Shown here in pieces: positions 20,032 to 28,225 of a DNA stretch of 64,000 nt. A program made the position numbers and the translations under genes. Within the stretch, counting starts at the first letter, position 1. The number at the start of each line of letters is the position of its first letter. Source of the DNA: Anaeramoeba ignava (taxonomy: Eukaryota; Metamonada; Anaeramoebidae); contig JAPDFW010000063.1 of the NCBI GenBank assembly GCA_028826165.1, positions 248,001-312,000 of the forward strand, written 5' to 3'. The notes under the pieces were generated by a model. That model saw only the letters and a program-made list of their open reading frames with translations. It did no database searches and was not told the origin of the DNA.

Positions 20032-21894
20032 TCATTTCTGACCATCGTTTATTGGTTTTGAATCAGAATCAGAATTAGAATCTTCTGAAGAATTTCTAAA
20101 TCTTTCATAATCAATTTCATCTTTTGATAAGGGAATTGCAGTAATAACAGCACGCTTTTGTTTTGAACAAGAACATAAAGCAAAAAGTTTAACTCGAACT
20201 CTCTTAATAAGAAAAACAAACAAAATAGAATCCCAAAAACCTTGAGTAGATAAGAAAAAGGCTTGAAACATATCAAGAACAAACCAAGGTTTTGCATTTT
20301 GATTAGCCATTTGTCTTGCTCTTTTGAATGATGTTGGAAATATTACTAAAATATAAATTATTGGAATCATTGTCATTCTAAGTTGTATTTTTGCTTCTTT
20401 TCTTTGCTTTTTTCGTAAATCATGATCTCTTATTGTTGAAATATCTCGAAAAATTTTTCGTATTTTAATTACTGTTGTAATATAAAATAAAACTGAAATT
20501 AATGCATAAGACCACCAAACTGAATATATCATAATTGTTATTTTAATTTCTTTAACCCAACACCTAAAATTGATTTAAGATTGAATTGAAATTGATTTAA
20601 AATTGATTTAAAATTGATATAAAATTGATTTGAAATTGATTTAAAATTGAATTTGAATTTTTAATTTTAAAATAAATTTAAAATTGATTTAAATTTGAAT
20701 TTTAAAATTTCCCTGATTTAAAATTGATTTAAAATTGATTTAAAATTGATTTAAATTTGAATTTAAAATTAATTTTAATTTTGATTTAAAATTGATTTTA
20801 AAATTGATTTTTGATTTAAATTTTGAATTAAAATTGAATTAAATTTTGATTTAAAATTTTGATTAAAATTGATATAAAATTTATTTAAAATTGATTTAAA
20901 TTTTAATATAAAATTAATATAAATTTAATATAAATTTGATATAAAATTGATATAAAAATTTAAAATTTAAAAATTGATATAAAATTTTAATTTTGATTTT
21001 AAATTTGATTTAAAATTGATTTAAAATTGATTTAAAATTGATTTAAATTTTAATTTAAATTGGATTTAAAATTGATTTGGATTTTAAAATTTTGATTTTA
21101 AATTTGGATTTAAATTTGAGTTTGAAATTTAAAATTGATTTAAAATTGATATAAATTTGATTTAAATTTGAATTTTAAATTTATTTAAATTGATTTAAAA
21201 TTGATTTTTAATTTTGATTTAAATTTGATTTAAAATTGATTTAAAAATTGAATTTAAAATTGATATAAAATTAATATAAAATTAATATAAAATTTAATAT
21301 AAAATTGATATTCTGTTTGATATAAAATTTGTTTTTGATTTAAAATTGATTTAAATTTGATTTAAAATTGAAATCTTTTTGCCAATCAAAAACAAAAACA
21401 AAATTAAAAAAAAAAATTTAAAAAGAAAAATTGCGAAACAAAAATAACAAAAAGGAAAAAGAAAAACAAATAAAAAACCAATAAGATTTAGTAGCGCCAT
21501 GATATTCAGGATCATAAAAACAATAAAAATAATAGCCATTAGTTGAAGAAATGAACCCATAAAATTGAATATGAGAAATTTTAAAATTTATCTAAATTAA
21601 TTTAAAATTATTTTTAAAACTTTCAAAAAGTAATAATAAAAATGATTTAAAATTCAATTTAAAATTGATAAAAAGAAATGAATATCGGTTAAAATTTATT
21701 TAAATCTATTATAACGTCCAGGAAAAAAATATAAAATAGCAGTTATTAAATCATATACAAAATTGATTTAAAGTTTTCTATAAAATGTTCGAATTTGGAA
21801 ATTTAAAATGAACAAATATAATTATTAAGATTGATCCTAAACTGTTCCTAATGATGATCCTAAAATGATATAAAATTGTTGGTCCATAAACCAT
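20032..21894 (-). pseudogene. cAMP-receptor-like GPCR, copy 2: intact exon 2, degraded exon 1
   Basis: Exon 2 (20563-20032) is intact and encodes exactly the same protein as exon 2 of copy 3: TM5-TM7 and a Ser/Asp-rich tail, entering in phase 2 as CWVKEIKITIM. I see only silent DNA differences (for example near 20155 and 20206). Exon 1 should lie at 21894-21479. It is recognisable next to exon 1 of copy 1 (MVYGP-like start at 21894, islands such as ATTATAACGTCCAGG, ATCATATACA and GCGCCATGATATTCAGGATC). In between, stretches have been replaced by AAAATTGATTTA-like sequence, with many indels and stops. No long frame survives, so the seven-helix receptor cannot be made from this copy. Exon 2 alone could only be expressed through another start. 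Confidence 0.8.
20566..21360. repeat. AAAATTGATTTA-type 12-bp array in the intron of GPCR copy 2
   Basis: A degenerate array of AAAATTGATTTA, AAAATTGATATA and AATTTGAATTTT units with frequent slips. It is far less regular than the matching intron of copy 3, and the same unit has spread into the adjacent exon-1 relic. Confidence 0.8.
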
Positions 21895-22254
21895 AATTAT
21901 ATTTATAATTTTGATTTTGATTTTTATTTTTGGAAATGATTTGGAAATTAAAAAGTGAAAAATTATGAAAAATTATGAAAATTTGAAAAAAGTGAAAAAA
22001 ATGATTTAAAATTTTCCAATTTTTCATAAATTTTTTTCAATAAAAAAAAAATGAACTCAAATACTTGATTAGAAATAAAATATTTAATTATTTAGAAATA
22101 AAATATTTATTTATAAAATATTTAATTAAAAAAGTGGAATAAAATATTTAATTAAAAAAGTGGAATAAAATATTTATTTAGGAATAAAATATTTATTTAA
22201 GAATAAAATATTTATTTAATAATAATAAAAGTGGAATAAAATATTTATTTAAAA
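21895..22254. other. Spacer between GPCR copies 2 and 3
   Basis: Bases 21895-22060 are a corrupted copy of the promoter-side region of copy 1 (19436-19625). Bases 22060-22254 repeat the AGTGGAATAAAATATTTA motif three times in a shortened version of the copy 1-2 spacer. No gene is seen. Confidence 0.6.
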
Positions 22255-23715
22255 TCATTTCTGACCATCGTTTATTGGTTTTGAATCAGAATCAGAATTA
22301 GAATCTTCTGAAGAATTTCTAAATCTTTCATAATCAATTTCATCTTTTGATAAGGGAATTGCAGTAATAACAGCACGTTTTTGTTTTGAACAAGAACATA
22401 AAGCAAAAAGTTTAACTCGAACTCTTTTAATAAGAAAAACAAACAAAATAGAATCCCAAAAACCTTGAGTAGATAAGAAAAAGGCTTGAAACATATCAAG
22501 AACAAACCAAGGTTTTGCATTTTGATTAGCCATTTGTCTTGCTCTTTTGAATGATGTTGGAAATATTACTAAAATATAAATTATTGGAATCATTGTCATT
22601 CTAAGTTGTATTTTTGCTTCTTTTCTTTGCTTTTTTCGTAAATCATGATCTCTTATTGTTGAAATATCTCGAAAAATTTTTCGTATTTTAATTACTGTTG
22701 TAATATAAAATAAAACTGAAATTAATGCATAAGACCACCAAACTGAATATATCATAATTGTTATTTTAATTTCTTTAACCCAACACCTAAAATTGAATTA
22801 AAATTGATATAAAATTGATATAAAATTGATTTAAAATTAATATAAAATTAATATAAAATTGATATAAAATTGATATAAAATTGATTTAAAATTAATATAA
22901 AATTAATATAAAATTGATTTAAAATTGATTTAAAATTGATTTAAAATTGATTTAAAATTGATTTAAAATTGATTTAAAATTGATTTAAAATTAATATAAA
23001 ATTGAATTAAAATTGAATTAAAATTGAATTAAAATTGATATAAAATTGATATAAAATTGATTTAAAATTGATATAAAATTGATTTAAAATTGATTTAAAA
23101 TTGATATAAAATTGATTTAAAATTGATATAAAATTGATTTAAAATTGATATAAAATTGATTTAAAATTGATTTAAAATTGATTTAAAATTGAATTAAAAT
23201 TGATTTAAAATTGATTTAGATTTAAAATTGATTTAAAATTGAATTTTAATTGTTGTTCCGATTTTTAATTGAAATTGAATTAATAAAATAAAATACCAAT
23301 AACTATCACCATTATATTCAGGATGATAAAAAATAATTAAAATAATAGCCATAGTTGAAGAAATAACCAACAAGATAATATGACAAATTTTTTGAAATTT
23401 ATCTAAAGTTTTAACAGGAGTTCTTTTAATAACAGTAAAAAAAGTAATAATAGAAATGACAGCATTCCAAAAAGCAGCAGTTGCAACAAAAAAAATAATA
23501 AAAATTGGTTGAATTTTGCAAATAAAATGATTATAATAACCAGGAAGTGAATAAATAAGTGCAGTTATTAAATCATATACAGAAAGTATAAATACAAGTT
23601 TTCTATAAAATGTTCTTAATTCTGGAAATTTAAAATGAACAAAAATAATTGTTGATGATCCAAAAATTCCTAAAGAAACTCCAAGTAAATCTGCTACTGT
23701 TCCGTAATGAACCAT
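22255..23715 (-). CDS. cAMP-receptor-like GPCR, copy 3 (intact)
   Basis: Two exons: 23715-23297 (phase 2 at donor GTATTT) and 22786-22255 (after TTTTAG), 316 residues. TM1-TM4 are in exon 1 (DLLGVSLGIFGSSTIIFVHF, KLVFILSVYDLITALIYSL, CKIQPIFIIFFVATAAFWNAV, ILLVISSTMAIILIIFY). The junction restores SYWCWVKE, a CW pair like that seen before TM5 in cAR-type receptors. TM5-TM7 are in exon 2, with SFKRARQM after TM6 and a phosphorylatable tail NSSEDSNSDSDSK. As class E receptors they are expected in the plasma membrane coupled to heterotrimeric G proteins; the ligand is unknown. The start is 132 bp from the divergent PIG-S start. It is the only copy of the three with a fully consistent structure. 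Confidence 0.85.
22789..23250. repeat. Regular 12-bp AAAATTGATTTA/AAAATTGATATA array in the intron of GPCR copy 3
   Basis: About 38 tandem 12-mers, nearly all AAAATTGATTTA, AAAATTGATATA, AAAATTAATATA or AAAATTGAATTA. The array fills the intron between the two exons. Confidence 0.9.
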
Positions 23716-23847
23716 ATTAATAAAATTTAAACTTGATTTTTTTTTGTTAAAAAACCTTTCAAAAAAAAATTAAAAAAGAGAAAAAAAAGGTGAAAAAAAA
23801 ATGATTTTTATTTTTCATTTTTCATTTTTTCATTTTTTCATTTTTAA
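23716..23847. promoter_or_regulatory. Bidirectional promoter between GPCR copy 3 and PIG-S
   Basis: 132 bp between divergent ATGs. The plus strand ends with four tandem copies of a TTTTTCAT unit (about 23811-23843) just upstream of the PIG-S ATG; the minus strand has ATCATTTTTTTTCACC. These T-tract/CA/T-tract elements match those ahead of other genes in the window. Confidence 0.45.
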
Positions 23848-25596
23848 ATGAGAAAAAGATTAATTGCAATAATTTTAATTTGTATTTCTGCTATTTTGGT
23901 ATTTCCAATAGCTTGGAAAATGATGGAAATTTATAGAGCTTCATTTCCAAATTCAGAAATTAAAAAATTTAAAGAAATTTTAAATTCAACTTCAAATTCA
24001 AATTTAAATCAATTTATTTGGAATCCAAAAATTAGATTAATTTTTTTAAATCTGGAAAAAAACAACAATTGGAATCCAACAACAAATGAAGCATTAAAAA
24101 CGGAAGTTATGAATATTATCGATCAAAAACATTTAAAAAATGAATCAAAAATTAAATATGAATTATCATTTCATTATTTAGACTCAAAAACAGATTCAAA
24201 ATTAGATTCAAAAATCACTGAAGAATTACTTAACAATAAGGATGAAAATATAGATGATATTCTAAATGATATCACAAAGAATTATATTGACTCAGAAAAC
24301 AATAATTCATCATTTCCTGGTGTTTATACTTTATACATTTTGAATAGCAAATCCTTTAATTCCAACTCAAAAACTGATTTTTTTGCTATTGGAAAGTATA
24401 GGCATTGCTGGTTTTATTTAACAAAAGATATCCCACAAATTATTTCAAACACAAAAATATTTATCCAAATGATTGAATTGATTTTTGCAACGGATAAATT
24501 CATGGATATTCCGAATTATATCAAAAAATCAACAAATTACCATCTTTTATTCACTTTATTGGTTCAAAATACAGAGAAAGAGCAGCAAATAAAATGGGAT
24601 TTTGCGCAATACAAAAGATTATATTTCGAGCCAATATTGGATGTTTTATCAAATTTTGCAGATTTTTCAATTGAATCACAAATCAAGTATTATCCGAAAA
24701 TTGCAAGCAATTTAATTTACAAAAAAAATGAGAAAAGTTTAATTCATCCAAATCATCTTTCTCAACTTTTTAAACCTGGTGAATGGACATTAGAAACATT
24801 TGAGAAGAATGAAACAATTATTTCATTTCTGTTGTATATTCCAGATAAAGGTGATCAACCATTGAGTATTGATACAAAAGAAAAAGTGGATACATCATAT
24901 ATTATACCAGGATTTGGAGGAGTTGTATTTTACAATTCAGAAAATGAATTAAATGAATTAAATCAAAAAAATGAAGAAAATCAATTAAATCAAGAAAATC
25001 AATTAAATCAAGAAAATCAATTAAATCAATTAAATCTTTTACAATACCCTCTTCTTCACAATCAAATGAACCTCTTTATCCAACAAATTCGTATATTACT
25101 TGGTTTAGTTTCTTTAGAAAACTTCCCTTTATTTCACTCATCTAATCAACAAGCTTTTCTCTTTTATAAAGATGACTTAACTTTTTCACAATTAGAACTC
25201 GATTCATTCTTATATTCTCGACTTGAATACAACATGGTTACTGCAAAAGAATCACTTGTTTCTTTTTCAAATGTTGTTGACGAAGTGAAAAATATGATAG
25301 TTTCTGATGAAATGACTTCTTTTGTTAAGAATTCATTGGAATCAATTTTTCAATGTGAAAATCAAATCAAATTTGGAAATTATTTTCAAGCTTATAATCA
25401 TTCAAAAAATGCTTTAAGACAAAGTGAAAAAGCTTTATTTTATCCTTCAATTCTATCTTCTCTTTATTTCTCAAATGAAAATCAATGGGCAATTTATGCT
25501 TCTTATTTCCTTCCTGTTGTTTTTATGCTTTTTAGAATTGTTCGTTCTCAATATAAAATTTATCATCAAAAGAAAAATTCAAATCAATCAAATTAA
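23848..25596 (+). CDS. PIGS: PIG-S subunit of the GPI transamidase
   Basis: Intronless, 582 residues. PIG-S is an ER-membrane subunit of the complex that attaches GPI anchors to proteins. Supporting features: an N-terminal helix (RLIAIILICISAILVFPIAW) followed at once by MEIYRASFPNSEI at 26-38, which is the family hallmark after TM1; a long lumenal domain; YIIPGFGGVVFYN near 350, like the conserved 'IP.WGG..IYN'; and a C-terminal block LYFSNENQWAIYASYFLPVVFMLF with the second helix. Length is typical (about 530-600). A lineage-specific NQENQL repeat lies at about 368-392. It is followed 134 bp later by the F-box gene on the same strand. Confidence 0.92.
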   Translation: MRKRLIAIILICISAILVFPIAWKMMEIYRASFPNSEIKKFKEILNSTSNSNLNQFIWNPKIRLIFLNLEKNNNWNPTTNEALKTEVMNIIDQKHLKNESKIKYELSFHYLDSKTDSKLDSKITEELLNNKDENIDDILNDITKNYIDSENNNSSFPGVYTLYILNSKSFNSNSKTDFFAIGKYRHCWFYLTKDIPQIISNTKIFIQMIELIFATDKFMDIPNYIKKSTNYHLLFTLLVQNTEKEQQIKWDFAQYKRLYFEPILDVLSNFADFSIESQIKYYPKIASNLIYKKNEKSLIHPNHLSQLFKPGEWTLETFEKNETIISFLLYIPDKGDQPLSIDTKEKVDTSYIIPGFGGVVFYNSENELNELNQKNEENQLNQENQLNQENQLNQLNLLQYPLLHNQMNLFIQQIRILLGLVSLENFPLFHSSNQQAFLFYKDDLTFSQLELDSFLYSRLEYNMVTAKESLVSFSNVVDEVKNMIVSDEMTSFVKNSLESIFQCENQIKFGNYFQAYNHSKNALRQSEKALFYPSILSSLYFSNENQWAIYASYFLPVVFMLFRIVRSQYKIYHQKKNSNQSN

Positions 25597-25730
25597 AATT
25601 TCTTTTCATTTTTTCTTCAATTCAATTTGAAAAAAAAAAAATCAATAAAAAAAATTTTTTTCATTTTTTTCTTTTTCCTTTTTTTGAATAATCAAAAAAA
25701 AATAATATAACAAATAAACACAAAAAAAAA

Positions 25731-27417
25731 ATGAATGAAAATTTAGATTTAAATAAACCAAATTGGGAATTAATTGAAAAATTAATTCATTTTTCAAATA
25801 AAAATTCAAATAAAAATTCAAATAAAAATTCAAATCAAAATTCAAATGAAAATTCAAATGAAAATTCAAATCAAAATTCAAATAAAAATTCAAATGAAAA
25901 TAATGATAATAAAAATTCAAATCAAAATTCAAATAAAAATTCAAATGAAAATAATCGTAATGAAAATAATGAAAATAAACAAGATGAAAATTTCTTTGAA
26001 ATTTTACCGATTGAAAGTTAATAATTTAATTTCAAATTTACTTTTCAAAAATCAAAAAAAAAAAATTGATTTCTGTTTAAATTTTCAATTATTTAGTAAT
26101 TTTAAATATTTTTTCTTGGATTGAATTACCTTTCTTTTTGGGAATTTTGTCATCAACTTGTCAACAATTTAATCGAATTGCAAATGATTGGGAGTTATGG
26201 AGGAAAATATTAAGAGATAATTCTTCAAATCTTGATTTTAAAAAATTAATAATTTCATATAGAACTGAAACAATATTTGGATCAGGTTCAATTGGTTTAA
26301 TAGATTATTATAATAAATGTAAATCGAAAATGAAAATGAAAATTAAAATGAAAATTTAAATCTAAATTAAAATCTAAATTAAAAAACCAAAGTTGATAAT
26401 TCCAATAATAATATTATAAAAGATGAAAAACGAAAACAAAAATTTGAAAATGATCCAAAAAAAGTGTTTGTAGATCAAATTGATAAATATCGAGAATCAA
26501 GAGAAAAACTAAGAAAATATCAAAAAAAAAGACAAATAAGTGATAAAGCAAAGCAAATTGAGCATATGCTTTATAGACCATATTTAAAAACAATATCTTT
26601 TTTATGTGAATTACCAGTTACAATTCTTCTTATTGCTTTAAAATTACAATTTGGATTCAAAATAAGATGGATTGTATTAATGATTCCTTTTTTATTTGCT
26701 TTAATTGTGACATTTTTCGCACTTATTCTTAATTTTCTTAAAACAATTCACTTGCAAAATGAAGAAACATTTTTATTCCAAGGATTTATTGTTTGTTTCT
26801 TTATGTTTATGATTTATATTCTTCTTTTTATTCTTAATCTGGATAATATGATCCAAATCAGTCATTTTATTGTTTGCATTCCGTTTTTATTTCTGATTTT
26901 TTTTCTATTTAAAACGATGAAAAAAATTTATCAAATTGAATTGCATGAAAACGAACTATCAAATCAATTATCAATCGAATACACAAATTTCGAACCGAAT
27001 CCACCTCCAAATTTTCTTGATGATTCTTTGCTTTTATTCAATGCATTGAATTATTGTGTTCTTTTTCTATCTACACAAGTTTTAGCAACAATCAAGATTG
27101 AAAATTGGTTTGGATTTTCAAGTATTTCTTGGTTTGCAGTGTTTTTTCCCATTTACGTATCTGATTTCCTTCCGTTTATTATTTATTTGATAATTAGATT
27201 TGTTTTCTATGACAAATTTCAAGACTATTTGACTGCTGATACTCTTGTAATGAGTCTTGGATTGGTTCTTTTTGGTTGTTGTTTCTTTATTTCTGAATTG
27301 ATGATTCAACGGAATTTAGATGGTTCTTCTGTTTCTTGGTTTGTTGTTTTTTCTCCAATCGCTTTACCTTCTTTGGGGTTTACTTTTTTGAGTTTTTGGT
27401 TTCGAAAGAATTTATAA
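25731..27417 (+). CDS. F-box protein with a C-terminal multi-pass (TMEM185-like) membrane domain
   Basis: Three exons with matching phases: 25731-26016, 26097-26318 and 26393-27417; 510 residues. Residues about 24-85 are an Asn/Ser/Lys low-complexity tract encoded by a 12-bp repeat (AAAAATTCAAAT). The F-box is at about 92-135 and is created by splicing: LPIEIILNIFSW then FLGILSSTCQQFNRIAND and WELWRKILRDN. A charged helix follows (RESREKLRKYQKKRQISDKAKQ). From about 215 on there are six to eight hydrophobic segments, some carrying an FAVFFPIY- or FVVFSPIA-type signature preceded by SW, reminiscent of TMEM185/Fragile-X-F membrane proteins. F-box proteins recruit substrates to SCF ubiquitin ligases, so this one could target membrane proteins. 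That is inference, and the TMEM185 assignment is weaker than the F-box. Confidence 0.8.
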
Positions 27418-28225
27418 ATTTTTTTTTTTTTTTGAATTTGAATAAAATTTGATTAAAATTAATAAAATAATTTAATTAGATTTAATTTAAATAATAAATT
27501 TAATAAAGAATTTAATTAGATTTAATTAATAAAATAATTTAATTAGATTTAATTTTAAAAATTGATTAAAAAAAAAGTGGAATAAATTTAATTAGATTTA
27601 ATTAATAAATTTAATTAGGTTTAATTAGATTTAATTATGAATTTAATTAATGAATTTGATTAGATTTAAATAATGAATTTGATTAGATTTAAATAGATTT
27701 AATTAATGAATTTAATTAGATTTAATTAATGAATTTAATTAGATTTAATTTTAAAAATTGATTAAAAAAAAAGTGGAATAAATTTAATAAAGAATTTAAT
27801 TAGATTTAATTAGATTTAAATAATAAATTTTAATAAAGAATTTAATTAGATTTAAATAATGAATTTAATTTGATTTAATTTTGAAAATTGATTAAAAAAA
27901 AGTGGAATAAATTTAAATAATAAATTTAAATAGATTTAATTAGATTTAATTAATGAATTTAATTAGATTTAATTAATGAATTTGATTAGATTTAATTGTT
28001 TTATTTTTTTGCTTTTTTTTTTTTTGATCAAATAGATCGTACCCCCAAAATTAATAAATAAAATTAATAAATTGATAAATTAATTAAAATTAATAAAATA
28101 ATAAATTAAATTAAAATTACAATTAAAAACTTTTTTGGAATTGATCTAAAAAGGGGTTAAATTGAATTAAAAAAATTTTTAAAAAATTCATTTTTCATTT
28201 TTTTTTTCATTTTGATTTAATTAAA
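27418..28225. repeat. Intergenic AATTTAATTAGATTTA low-complexity region
   Basis: A degenerate array of AATTTAATTAGATTTAATTAATG-like units with three insertions of a ~45-bp element containing AAAATTGATTAAAAAAAAAGTGGAATAAA (27555-27590, 27750-27790, 27880-27915). The last ~100 bp is the 5' flank of flavodiiron copy 1 and matches that of copy 2 (about 31835-31982), including GGAATTGATCTAAAAAGGGGTT. Confidence 0.7.

Noticed and set aside
22789-23250. CRISPR-like array of short regular repeats
   Set aside because: There are no unique spacers: the 12-mers are directly contiguous, AT-only satellites in a eukaryotic intron.
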